The position numbers and the translations under genes were made by a program. From Hevea brasiliensis (taxonomy: Eukaryota > Streptophyta > Magnoliopsida > Malpighiales > Euphorbiaceae), in NCBI RefSeq assembly GCF_030052815.1, contig NC_079507.1, forward strand, positions 51,719,571-51,783,570: a DNA stretch of 64,000 bases, written 5' to 3'. This document shows positions 1-10,390 of the stretch, piece by piece (position 1 is the stretch's first letter; the number at the start of each line of letters is the position of its first letter). A model generated the notes under the pieces. It worked only from the letters and a program-made list of their open reading frames with translations. It searched no databases and was not told where the DNA came from.

Positions 1-52
<52 letters not shown>
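1..52. repeat. (TA)n microsatellite at the left edge
   Basis: An uninterrupted run of TA dinucleotides that continues past the left edge of the window. Simple-sequence repeat with no coding content. Confidence 0.98.
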
Positions 53-54
<2 letters not shown>

Positions 55-1430
55 TTGTGTAATTAAAAAGAATATGTCGATGATAATTAATATAATAATA
101 AAATGTTTAAAGATATTGTTTTAAAGATTGTGCTAATATGTAATAAATAATACTAAAAAATCATTAAAAAAAATAAATTTCAAGTGCAAAGAAAGAAATT
201 TTTAGTTGTAACCGATATAATTTTTTATTTAATTAGAGATGCGTGTCATTTAATTTTAAATTTTAAAATAATTTAATTAATAGTTTTTTTTATCATTCTT
301 TAATCACTTATTCTTCTCATCAATAGCTTAATCCGTTCAAAGCCTTTTTTGTCTTTTAAATTAATGGAAGAAAATAAACTTAGATTTAAAATGTCATGTG
401 GAATGTAAAGTCGTTTATTTTTATAAGCCATTTTTTAAAGTTTGACCATATATATATATATTTGTGGCATATGAAGAGCATGCCTTTTTTTTTTTTTTTT
501 TATTACACAAATAAGGAGAGGGAAGAGTTCAACCTGGGTCTCTTAAGTTCAGTAGATATGAATTCAACTATGCTTATCACTACACAAAGAACCTGACCTT
601 TAGAGATTTCATGATCATAAAAAGGATGTTAATAAAGCTCACTTTGATGATTACTAATATAGGAGGTACTAAAATATTATTGAAAATAGAAAAGTACTAT
701 GTTGTTTCATTTATTTTCTTTAATTTGTAATAAAATGGTACCTTTTAAGGTTTTGTATTACTAATAAAAAAATATTATTTTTTGTCTCTCTTTCATGGAT
801 CGGTGCTAACGTGGATGAAAAAGAATAATGTGGACGACATAAGGGTTGATATAGATTAAAATAATAATATTTAATATTTTAAAATGATTTAAGAATTTAA
901 AAAATAAAGAGAAAAAAGTTTTTTTTTTTAAAAAAGCACTTGCATCAGGAAGTGTAAAAGGTTGCAATGCAGTGCAACACCCACTAGCCTTGTGCTCAGA
1001 AATTTAATGGACACATAAAATTGGATGCTTACATTATCTATCTAGGGTTCTTGAATAAAAATATAACTATTAGTCAAGACAGTGTAAAAATCTCCTTAAA
1101 TTGATGACCATTCTATCCCCAGCATTAATTACATTCAGTTGCATAATTCTCACAATTAATTTTTATTCTTGCCACCAGAAGCATCAAGAATACTCCAATT
1201 TAATTTTTGGTTTGTAACACATTGGTCCTACAGCGGTGAACATGAACTGGCAGTTGTTAAATCTTGGTGTATTTAAACTTCTACATGAAATGATGATGAT
1301 GGATCATAATTATATTTATCACAGCAAAACGATAGAACATTTTTTTTTTTTTTGTGAGAATGAGAAAAGCTATAATGGCTAAGTAACAATAAAATGACAG
1401 TAGAAAACTCTTACAATATCATGAAACAGT
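53..1430. other. AT-rich spacer with a dispersed AT-rich repeat copy
   Basis: No gene is supported. About 55-660 resembles other parts of this window: 41130-41275 continuing at 55136-55520, and more weakly 56290-56650 and 57000-57150. Shared landmarks are an AAAAAGAATAT.T.GATAAT core, a TTAAATTTTAAAATAATTTA tract, AAGTGTCATGTGGAAT-like text and a GTTAATAAA.CTCACTTTG end. It is probably an old non-autonomous repeat. The remainder is low-complexity DNA with poly-T runs. Confidence 0.5.
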
Positions 1431-1439
1431 CATGACAGA

Positions 1440-1570
1440 ATATTAACAAGAAGTTCTTCTAAGAAGTGCCGACCAAGAGGCAAAGAGTAAGCCATAAAAA
1501 CTAATCAATCAACGCTGAAATTTGCTTTCCTATAAATATAGCGAATCTGAACATCCCAATCCTTAAGAAG
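1440..1570 (-). mobile_element. LINE (non-LTR retrotransposon) RNase H tail, remnant
   Basis: Read on the minus strand, about 1567-1444 encodes LLLKDWDVQIRYIYRKAN, then a stop, then MAYSLPLGRHFLEE. This resembles the C-terminal RNase H segment of plant LINE polyproteins, where a W-D-V...Y-R-E-x-N motif precedes an ADxLA segment and an SLPLG.H motif. Here the ADxLA part is decayed and carries an in-frame stop. No upstream reverse transcriptase was recognised, so this is a short 3' scrap. Confidence 0.55.
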
Positions 1571-2629
1571 AAGACTGCGAATAAAACAATAGAACATTTT
1601 AATTGTTTACCATTTTGATTGTTAAATGTTTATATTTATCAAATATAATTCTAGTCTCCAAGCCAAACTAAAGCACAAATACAATATCCAATATATTATG
1701 CCATGTTCACATCTTGTACAATATTTATTAGTGCTATAATGTTCAAGGGCTTTTCTTTTTTTGCTGAATTGTTGTTTATATCCTAAACCAGAATGCAATA
1801 CAGTTAAAACAAATCAGTAGTACAAACACCCTCCACTTACATTTTCCATTGCCATATAAAATCCATTAAAAACTCATATTACATATGTTGTTTATCATAT
1901 TATTTGTTAATTTTGATTAGTTATAGGAGGCTGCCTTCTTCCCATTGTAAAAGCTCTGATTCTATCATACTTTTTAAGGCTAGGAGGTGGCTTTGAGGAT
2001 TCAGTGGCATGGGCTGTAGATGTAGTTCCATGACCCATGCCACTAGTGGCACAATATTTGTTCCTCCTTAATTTTCCCCGATTTCGAACTCTCTATCCCT
2101 TCTTTTCCCAAGATAAATGCTCCCCGTCCTCTTCGTTAGGTGTATAAGTGCAAGCAGTATAACATCTAAGCTTTATGGGTTTATCACTGTGTTATCACGT
2201 TATACCAGGACGGAGAAGGAGGAGGAGAGGGAGAATAGGTTTGAGAGTTAAATATTTAAGTTCTTTGTATCTTTTAATTTTTATTTTAAAGGGACCCATA
2301 ATTATAATTAAAAATTATTTTTATTAATAATTAATGTCACATTAGCTATTATTAATGGTGTTAACGACGTGTAATTATAAGGTACTACTTAATTACAAAA
2401 TGAACGAGAAATTCTGAAATAAAAAATACGTGAAATCATATGATATTTTTGTTTTATAATTTCTCTAAAATATTAAGTTTCTAAAAAAATTAAAAGAGTT
2501 GCTTAAAAGAATTAAAAGAGTAGAAAAAAACACAAATCTCATATATATATATATATATATATAATTTCAATTTAATTTAATTTGTATTAATATTATTATC
2601 ATGATATGCAGTTGTTGGAAATGGCATGT
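1571..2629. other. AT-rich spacer, no gene seen
   Basis: Nothing coding is supported. It contains a short inverted repeat (AGTGGCATGGG near 2002 and CCCATGCCACT near 2034), a run of purine-rich GGAGGAGAGG sequence near 2220, and a (TA)n run at about 2541-2562. Confidence 0.6.
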
Positions 2630-4245
2630 AGTTCTACGGATGGACAGTGGATCTGGCAAAGAGCAGCTTTAGTGAGGAAGCATTTTAATGGGAATGGAGT
2701 AATTGCTAGTATGAAATTGTTTTGGGCCTACTTTGAAAAACTTAAAATTGGGCCAACATTTTTTGATGGTTAGTGTTAATAGAAGATGATTTCTAGTGCA
2801 TGTCCCATCTGATGATTCAAATGGTACATTTTGGCTCCAAGGATGTCACATGGCGCATTGGGTTTACAATGGCTTGTGGATGAGCAATTTCTTTCACCCA
2901 GATTGCGACATGTCCCGGTGTATACTATTTGATTTGAACCAAATAAACTTAATTGAATTGTCCTAATTCGATAATTCGATTTAGTTTTTAAAGTAATTCG
3001 GTTTGATTCGATTTTAAATTTTGAAAATTTTAAATATTTCGGTTTCGTTCGATTTTGAAGAGAAAAAAAATTAGTTGAATCGAATCAAATCGAATTATTA
3101 TATATATAAATTATTTAATTTCATTGATTAATGATTATTAGGTTCAAATCAAGATCAAAATCAAATCAAATAATTTGAAAATTAAGTCTTTATAAAAAAT
3201 TAATCAAAATTTAAAAATCGATCAGTTCAAATCAAACCAAACTGAATTAAGACGATTCAATTTTTTATACAGTTCGATTCGATTTTTAAAATATAAAATT
3301 TCTATTAATTTAATTTTATAAGTTCGATTCAATTCAAACTAAATGCTCAGCCTTACCAATCTACTCATCCTTGTGCTGAGTTCCATGCTGCTTCTGAGGC
3401 AATTTCTAGCGGTCATATTTACATTAATGACTCTGTTGGGAACTACAACTTCCAATTACTAAAGCGTCTAGTTTTGCCTGATGGTTTAATTATCCTGTGC
3501 CAGTACTACGCCCTTCCAACCAGAGATTGCCTCTTTGAGGGCCCTTTACATGATGGCAAGACAATGCTCAAAATTTGGAACCTCAACAAGGTGAGAAATC
3601 TAACTGAAACTTACGTTAGAACACTCATTTTGGGCTTGATTGGACCTATATGTTTGATCAAATTGAATTCTTTGGATTGCAAACATTTTACAGGAGTTAT
3701 AAGAGCATTCAACTGCCAAGGAAGAGGTTGGTGTATGGAGACAAGTAGGAACAATTGTGCCTCCCAATTTTCTCACAAGATAACCGCCCAAATAACAGTG
3801 CCAAAAACCCAATCTCCATTGAAGGAGTCAAAGTTTTGCCATGTACTTATCCCAGGCTAAGAAGTTAGTCCTTTCTAACCCAAATGACAACATTGAAATA
3901 GTTCTAGACCCATTCAATTTTGAGCTTGTCACTGCCTCCCTAGTTACCATCCTAGCAGGAAAATCGCTTCAATTTGCACTTATTGGCCTAATGAACATGC
4001 TCAACTCTGGTGGTGCAATCCGATCATTGGCTTATAATGATTCCAATGGATTGATTAGAATTAGGGTAAAGGGTGTTGGAGAAATGAGAGTTTTTGCTTC
4101 AGAGAAGCCAAGAGATCGCAGAACTGATGAACGAGAAGTTGGATTTCAGTATGAGGAGTGCAGGGTTGTTGTTCAGGTACCAAGGTCTATCTCCTCTAGT
4201 GAGTCCATAGTTGAGTACCTTTTTCTAGTGATTGACAAGCTCTAA
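2630..4245 (+). pseudogene. Raffinose synthase (galactinol-sucrose galactosyltransferase) pseudogene, 3' half
   Basis: Functional relatives move galactose from galactinol to sucrose to make raffinose (glycoside hydrolase family 36, cytosolic). Segments in family order: VRKHFNGNGVIASM near 2670; GTFWLQGCHMAHWVYNGLWM and HPDCDM near 2820-2913; STHPCAEFHAASEAISSG from 3360; YYALPTRDCLFEGPLHDGKT from about 3505; NLNK at 3579-3590; GVIRAFNCQGRGWC after a short intron; MYLSQAKKLVLSNP from 3841; and a C-terminal GEMRVFASEKPR...VEYLF segment. Damage is clear: TAG at 2794-2796 in the GDDFWC-like motif, a ~440-bp insertion between HPDCDM and STHPC, a donor at 3591 with no matching acceptor that preserves F/Y-TGV, and a frameshift near 3800-3840. 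The N-terminal half, about the first two thirds of a ~750-residue enzyme, was not found. Confidence 0.82.
2914..3358. mobile_element. AT-rich non-autonomous element inserted in the raffinose synthase pseudogene
   Basis: This stretch separates two halves of one conserved protein motif (HPDxDMxQSTHPCAEF), so it is an insertion and not an intron at a family-typical place. It is rich in the words TTCGGTTTGATTCGATTTT and their complements (AATCGAATCAAATCGAATT), so it can fold back on itself. The same word family occurs at 50998-51519. It is probably a MITE-like element. I could not fix its terminal repeats or target duplication to the base. Confidence 0.6.
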
Positions 4246-5570
4246 AGCCTGCACAATGTTGCAGGTATTTTTTTTTATATTTATTATATTAATAAATAAA
4301 AAATATTTGTATTAAAATCATATTCAATTTTGTTTTATAAGAATATAATATATTACACTTACATCTTATAAACAAAGCAATTAATTATTTATTAGTAAAT
4401 ATTAAAATTATTTAGCCAATTAGATCGAAAAGTAATTTTAATTATTCACTATATTGCATAATAATTATGTGTATATAGCTTAGTTTAAGACCAACTAATA
4501 TTAATATTATAATATTTATTTATTATAATACATTGAATAAGATATAATTTGATAATAAAAAAAAAATTAATTGTAGAGTTTATTTTTAAATTAATTCTAG
4601 AGTCTAGTTATAGAAGAAAATAACAAAAATATTAATTCAAAAAAATTAATTAACCTTTTTTTTTTAAAAAAAAGGCTAACACTATTTTCAGTAATTTTAA
4701 GATTAAAGCAAATTTAACTATTTGTTGCTTATGAATCAAATACAAACATTTAATAGAATAACAACTCTAAATAAATATTATAAGAAAAGTCCATAAATAT
4801 TATTTTTTAATATTGTTCACATAATAATACCTATAATATTATAATAAAAAGAATAATAATGTCAATCAAAATCTTATTATTTTGCAGTAATGTCTACAGT
4901 AAAAAAATAAAAGGTGCAAATAGATTAACAGTTTATCATAAAATAGAATAAAATTTATTTTATTGTAAAGTAAAGTCATGCTAAAATTAGTTTTAAAAAA
5001 ATAATTAGCGCTAAATTTAAATAAAATAAAATATTTAAATAAAAATTTAAAGAAGATTAAGCATTTTTTCTAACTAAAAATTAAACTAATTAAATAAAAA
5101 ACTAAAGTAACATACCAAAAAATTTCAAGATATTTTATATAAAAAAATGTTTAAAATGTCTTTATTTCTAATAATAAAATAAAAAAATTTTAAACAATAA
5201 AAACACCAAAAATAAGAAGCACAATAGGATAAAATGATGATAACACTTAATTAATCTCTCCTAATATGATTCTTCAGTTAAATTTTTATTATAGTAAAAA
5301 ATAATATCACATGTGAAATTCATTTTAAATTTAATTTTTCATAGAATCTAAAATAAATAATACATATTGAAGCTCAGAAAATAAAATATTTTTGAATGGT
5401 TATTTATTTTGAAATTAATTAATTAATTAATTAATTAATATATATTATATTATTTTATTAGTTTTTAATTTTAAAATATATTTTTAATATTATAATAATA
5501 TTATTAAAAAATGAATAGCAAAAAATAGAGGAAATTCGAGATGCGCACTGCATTGAAATATTCACATAAA
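4246..5570. other. Very AT-rich spacer, no gene seen
   Basis: The region is almost entirely A/T, including an (ATTA)n run at about 5415-5439. Nothing coding or structured was recognised. Confidence 0.6.
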
Positions 5571-6056
5571 GGGATGGCAACGGGTCAAATTTTTACAGAT
5601 ACCCAATCCAACCGAATGGTAATAAGATGAGTTCGGATAGTATATAATTGAGTTAGAAACTGATCCGAATTTAAAATTTAATACTCATGACGGATTCGAG
5701 TTTTATATTTGAGGAATCTGTTAGTCTATTAAATATAAAGTTTATATTTTTTATAATAATATTTATAAATTTTTATACATTTTATTTTATATAAAATAAA
5801 ATTGAAATATGTTATGGAATTATTAAATTTTTAAAATATAAATTATTAATAAAAATAATTTTTTATGTAGATTTTTAATTAAAATATATAAAATTAAACG
5901 AGTTCGAGTATTTTCTGACTAATTATAATTGGGTTTGGGATGAGTTCGAGTAATTGAAAATAAATTTTAATCGTATTTGAATGAATTCGAGTTTTGATAA
6001 TGTTAATTAAATTTGGATTCAGGTTGGGTGATTTTTACAGATATTCTACTGTTCTC
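5571..6056. mobile_element. MITE-like element with imperfect terminal inverted repeats
   Basis: The left end reads GGGATGGCAACGGGT followed by a TTTTTACAGATACCCAATCC segment. The right end holds AGGTTGGGTGATTTTTACAGATA and finishes in TTCTCACCCCTAT. The outer 40-50 bases are therefore an imperfect inverted repeat (GGGTNNNTTTTTACAGATA facing its complement). The interior is AT-rich with repeated GAGTTCGAGT/GAATTCGAGT words. This end type is common in plant non-autonomous repeats. The superfamily is not assigned. Confidence 0.5.
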
Positions 6057-6158
6057 ACCCCTATCTGTAGGCCATAGCCAAAGGTAAAGGGCCACAGTTA
6101 TGGGCTTATGGCATTGTTAGTTCTTATTAGAGATGGGGGGTAAGGATGATTTTTTATT

Positions 6159-6163
6159 GTTTA
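6159..6163. repeat. Target-site duplication GTTTA, left copy (copia-1)
   Basis: Five bases directly before the TG of the left copia-1 LTR. The same GTTTA follows the CA of the right LTR at 33103-33107. A perfect 5-bp duplication across 27 kb shows that everything between is one insertion plus later nested insertions. Confidence 0.85.
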
Positions 6164-6671
6164 TGTAGAATATAGTCCACCCATTATAGATCCAAACCCA
6201 TATTTACAAGTCTAATGATAGACTTAAAATATAGACACATTAATCCATTGATTTAATACTTATTGTGTACTAAAAATTCAAATGGTTACTAATATGGTAT
6301 AATACCAGTTTTGATTATTATTATTGTATAGGTTGCAATAATTATAAGGTCATTTGATTGTGGTACTAAGTGATTCTTTCCATAACCGAAAATGAAAAGC
6401 TGAAAGATTTGTGTGATTATAAGGCTATTCAATGTAGCACATAATGAATTTTTTTGCTTTTACGTGAAAGTGGTTGTAGAAGTGGGCTATTCATTCTTTC
6501 TCTCTGTGTTCTTAGAGGATCACTATAGCAAAAAGGTACATTTAGATTGTGAAATTTACATATATAGTTCATCTGTTATGATGTGATTATATATGCAACT
6601 CTGTGATACAAGTGAGGTTATATTTTTTATGTATGTATAAGTGCAAAGATCTTGATTTTAATATTCCGACA
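6164..6671 (+). repeat. Copia-1 left LTR (508 bp)
   Basis: Starts TGTAGAATATAGTCCACCC and ends ATTCCGACA. The same sequence family recurs at 32559-33102, with a shared AATGGTTACTAATATGGTAT block in the middle and a shared TCTTGATTTTAATATT end. It is directly followed by a primer-binding site. Confidence 0.88.
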
Positions 6672-6672
6672 T

Positions 6673-6685
6673 TGGTATCAGAACC
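6673..6685 (+). other. Copia-1 primer-binding site
   Basis: TGGTATCAGAACC lies one base after the LTR. It matches the 3' end complement of plant initiator methionine tRNA except for one base (AGAACC for AGAGCC). It primes minus-strand cDNA in LTR retrotransposons and sets the element's orientation as plus. Confidence 0.85.
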
Positions 6686-7620
6686 TTAAATCTTATTTTC
6701 CATAGCCTATTTGTAATTTTTGATATATCAAATATGTCAACGTATGATATATATTAGATCTGGAATTTTATTTTTCATTTCTGAAATTTTTGCGAATATG
6801 ATTGATGATCCTACTTTGAGACATTATAACTTTCTGTGTGATCATAGTTTTGGTCTATTTTTTAATTCATAGAAAAGTACATATTGTAAGCTTTCTATAG
6901 GTATCTTATTTACTTAATTTGGACCTATATTGAAAGAGTTATAGCCTCTCAAAATTGCTTAAAATTCACTAAATTTGGGTAAAATTTTTCCTAAAAGTAG
7001 AGGTTGAAAATGATGCCTTTCAGTTTATTCTAGTTTCATCTCAAAAGTATGCATATCCAAACACCTAGTTAGAGCTTTTGTTTATGAAAACTAAGCTTGC
7101 CATCATACTCAGGATACCCAAAACTCCCCATCGGAATTTTTTCCATGGCCAACGGTGGCCTTCTTGTCGATGCATGGATTGCACGCTCTCCATCTGGAGT
7201 GTTGACATGTGCATGTGTGCGGCACATGCGTCCCAGCTACTGGAACTGGGCTTGGCGGGTGCTGGGCCTGGCCCACAGCTTGACCCAATTCGACAGCATG
7301 CCTGGCCCTACCCATCTTGATGCTCCAAGTCCATTTGCTGTCCTCCCCTAGTCCGTGCCAAACGGCATGTAGTTTTTGGTAAACTACACGTCTTGTGGTC
7401 CAAACGACAGGTCATTTTGGACCCTGTCCACAATTTTTTTTTAATTTAAAAAAAAAAGTATATAAATTAAAATTATTTCTAAATAAAAATTTATTATATA
7501 TTAGTGATAAACTTTTTTGTTTTGGAATATAAAATATTTTTTAATAAAAATTTAATTAATAAATATTTTTTTATTATTTTATTTTTCCAAGAATTTTTTT
7601 ATCACTAATAATAATATTTT

Positions 7621-7850
7621 TAATAATAATAAATTTGTTTTATTATTATGTGTATCATTTTTATGTGAAATGATACTTTATTTAATAATAATAATTTGTT
7701 TTGTTATTATATGCATCATTTTTGTGTGAAATGATATTTTATATTAATAATAATAAATTTGTTTTATTATTATGTGTATCTTTTTTGTGTAAAATGATAT
7801 TTTATTGAATAATAATAAATTTTATTTTTATTAGTTTGTGCATTTTTAAA
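7621..7850. repeat. Tandem repeat, period about 62 bp, ~3.6 copies
   Basis: Each unit reads roughly AATAATAAATTTGTTTTATTATTATGTGTATCATTTTTGTGTGAAATGATATTTTAT in short consecutive blocks. The AATTTGTT anchor falls at 7632, 7693 and 7756, with a degenerate fourth at 7819, which gives spacings of 61-63. Each unit also contains self-complementary AATAATAA/TTATTATT arms. Confidence 0.8.
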
Positions 7851-7883
7851 ATATTTTTTTAGAATTTATTTTTATATCTGTAT

Positions 7884-8276
7884 TTGTTACAGATCATGAT
7901 GCAAACTGTGCGAACTCCTAAGAGGATTTGGACTGTCCAACAGAGGGACAAAGTAAGTGAAATGATCAATGACTTAGCTAGTCATCAACTGAACCCTATT
8001 AGTTATAATGATGAAATGATTCATTTGGTGAATCATATTATCAAAATTAATGGGTTAATTCAGAGTATTATATGGGAAAGTGGTCTTTTACTAGAACGTG
8101 AGAAATACATGGCTTTCAGGGGAACCCTAATTAATCCAAATCAGAAGGGAATTCTTGATGCACTGTGGTGCAAACTGAATGAGGGCAATGATGGTGGCTA
8201 TAAATCCCTTGTGCTAGAATTTATTAAAGAGTATGCTAACTGGGTAGCTGTGAAGACTACTACTTCTTCCTTATGA
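7884..8276 (+). CDS. Unrecognised 130-codon ORF in the copia-1 leader
   Basis: An open frame with no internal stop, lying upstream of gag in a retrotransposon whose gag-pol is riddled with stops. I do not recognise the family. The predicted product is soluble, mixed alpha-type, without membrane segment or zinc motif. It has a basic start (TVRTPKRIWTVQQRDK), a middle LVNHIIKINGLIQSIIWESG and an end YKSLVLEFIKEYANW. A start at 7899 (the adjacent ATG ATG) is equally possible. The sequence TTGTTACAG just before the ATGs looks like a splice acceptor, so it could be the last exon of a spliced transcript. Codon use is AT-rich like the host's. It may be a captured gene fragment, a copia accessory gene or chance. 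Confidence 0.35.
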   Translation: MLQIMMQTVRTPKRIWTVQQRDKVSEMINDLASHQLNPISYNDEMIHLVNHIIKINGLIQSIIWESGLLLEREKYMAFRGTLINPNQKGILDALWCKLNEGNDGGYKSLVLEFIKEYANWVAVKTTTSSL

Positions 8277-8849
8277 CTGTCAATTTGTGACAGCAAGAAG
8301 AAAAACCTGATGGGGAAATTACTACTTAAAGTGGACTATAAGCCTAAACCTAATCAAATAAAAGCATTAAGAGATTTGATGCCTATTAGAGTTTACTATA
8401 ATTATTATCTTTTTGAATAGGCTTGTCTCTATAAGTTTGATGTAATGCTTTCAGTATTGAATATTTATAATTATGCTAGATATTATTTTGTAGATATTCA
8501 AAAAGAAATATATAAAATAAATGAAAGCATTTTTTTTATAATTGTTGATTCTTTGTATTATTCATATATGTATTTTTGTATATATTATTTATTTTAATTA
8601 CATGGTAATTAAAATATTATGTTTGAAATTTTTTTTCCTATAAATAATGTTGCCTTACATTATTAATTATGTTATATTTATCACATATTAGGATCTTAGA
8701 CGATGATTAGGAAATAGTGAACTTTTGACTCTGAGCCTAATATGAGATATTTATAGACATAATTAATTATTGATAAGATTAGAAATATATATTTCGAGGA
8801 TTCAATTAATGTGTAAAAGTTGCCTCTATATAGAATTTAGTGTTCGGAA

Positions 8850-8990
8850 ATGGCTTCAGCTACTAAGAATATTGTTGCTGAACTTAATAAAGGTAAGAAA
8901 CTCAATGGTGATAATTACAAGATCTGGAGTATGAAAATCCAGTATGTGCAAGAAAAACAAGAGATTCTTAAGACTCTCAACCTCAATATG
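8850..8990 (+). pseudogene. Copia-1 gag, N-terminal piece (split by insertion)
   Basis: ATG at 8850 opens MASATKNIVAELNKGKKLNG, then DNYKIWSMKIQYV and LKTLNLNM, the typical N-terminus of a plant copia Gag. The frame stops two codons into the inserted LTR at 8991. The other half (NVPEVGDTAQHVKDREAYDAW) resumes at 27754 after the duplicated target bases. Confidence 0.85.
8986..8990. repeat. Target-site duplication ATATG (partner ACATG at 27749-27753)
   Basis: Five bases before the TG of the inserted LTR. The partner after its terminal CA differs at one position. Joining the flanks restores the Gag reading LNLNM-NVPEVG. Confidence 0.7.
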
Positions 8991-10385
8991 TGTTAGTAGT
9001 ATGCTCTAAAACATATCATTTTGTATATATCTTGTATATATTTTATTAATAAAAGGGTAATTTCACTTTTCCATTTACATAATTTATTTATGTGTAATTG
9101 AAAAGGTCCATTGATATTTTATTAGAAATTATATTCTTAAGTTATTAAGAATATGAGTGACAGTATTTCTAGTATAAAGTATCATAAATTAGTTCACAAT
9201 CGAGGATACTTCACAAAGGATATGACTTATCCAAAAAGATTATAATCATGTTTGTTCCCAAGGTATTTATATGAGATATAAATAAGATGGAGTGGTGAGT
9301 CTCATGCCACATAACAAACATGATAGGCACTTATAAATGATAAGTAGGCCGAACCAGTGACACTTATGATAAGCACATGGAGTTTACTCTTATCAATGCA
9401 TTGTCATATATCATATTAGTGCATATAATCTTTAGACCTAAGATAACATAGTTATCTTGTATATAGGTGGTTTGAGTTTAATACTACTTTCATACTCATA
9501 CTATGTATAGGTATATGGGTATGTGTTGGCTCCTACTGGTTATATATGGAGATAGGTGTTGATCAAGATAGAATCCGTTATCTTAAGTAAATAGGGATGA
9601 GATCCTATATTCATTTAATTATTCTTGATGATTTAAGTTCCTGGCCAGGACAGATAGATTTAGTCAGGAAAGAGTTTCTGACAGGAAAATCTAATTAATC
9701 TAGAATTTGAATTAAAAGAGAACATAATGTTCATAGCGAATAGAGTTTGATATTAACCATGACTCCAGCTTGAATTGGAATTTTGTGACGGAGATATTCT
9801 AGTGCATGGTAACATATGATTATAGGTTCATTTAAGGTATTCCTTATTACTAATTTGGTGACCATGGCATGCTATGCTAGATGTCAACCATGGTCTATGA
9901 TGTGCCTAAAATGATTTAGAGAAATCATTTAAGGTAAGAAAGAGTTCTAATGATATTATGGGATAATATCATTTGTCATTGCTAATAAGTAATGAGTCTA
10001 GTAAGTCACACATTTATACAGGTTAATTACTAAGTAAAATGTGATTTAATTGATTAATTAAAGAGTTTAATTAATTAATTAAATAGGTTTGGTTTGCAAT
10101 AAGATTGCAAGGTCCCTAGCATGACTTGAAATCAAATCTAGGTTATTGGATGTATAGCATAAATTAAATTTATATTTAAATTATTTAAATATGAATTTAA
10201 TTGTAAGAAATTAATTAATAAAGATTAATTAATCAATTAATTTATATTTGATATAAATTAATTTGAAGAAGAGAAATTATTATTTTGAGTTGAGAACTCA
10301 AATTAAAATATAAAAGTAAGATTAAATCATATGGTGACATGTGGCACCATAAGATGTTGATATATGGCACCATACGATCTTGCCA

Positions 10386-10390
10386 CTTGT
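10386..10390. repeat. Target-site duplication CTTGT (partner CTTAT at 27028-27032)
   Basis: Flanks gypsy-B. The two copies differ at one base, in keeping with the age of the element. Confidence 0.7.

Larger units (their letters stand above)
6686..8849 (+). other. Copia-1 long leader between primer-binding site and gag
   Basis: A 2.16-kb leader. The part at about 7090-7430 is markedly more GC-rich than its surroundings and contains a CATGTAGTTTTTGGTAAACT-type palindromic area (AAACGGCATGTAG near 7360, AAACGACAGGTCATTTTGG near 7403). A four-copy AT-rich tandem repeat follows at 7621-7850, then a 130-codon ORF at 7884-8276, then AT-rich DNA to the gag start. Confidence 0.6.

Noticed and set aside
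2002..2044. Inverted repeat AGTGGCATGGG / CCCATGCCACT as a possible microRNA hairpin
   Set aside because: The stem is only about 11 bp with a ~20-base loop and no extended pairing. Too short for a plant microRNA precursor.
7078..7351. Overlapping ORFs of 80 and 84 codons in the GC-rich leader island
   Set aside because: Open frames occur in three frames on both strands because the island is GC-rich. No start context or family resemblance decides for one.
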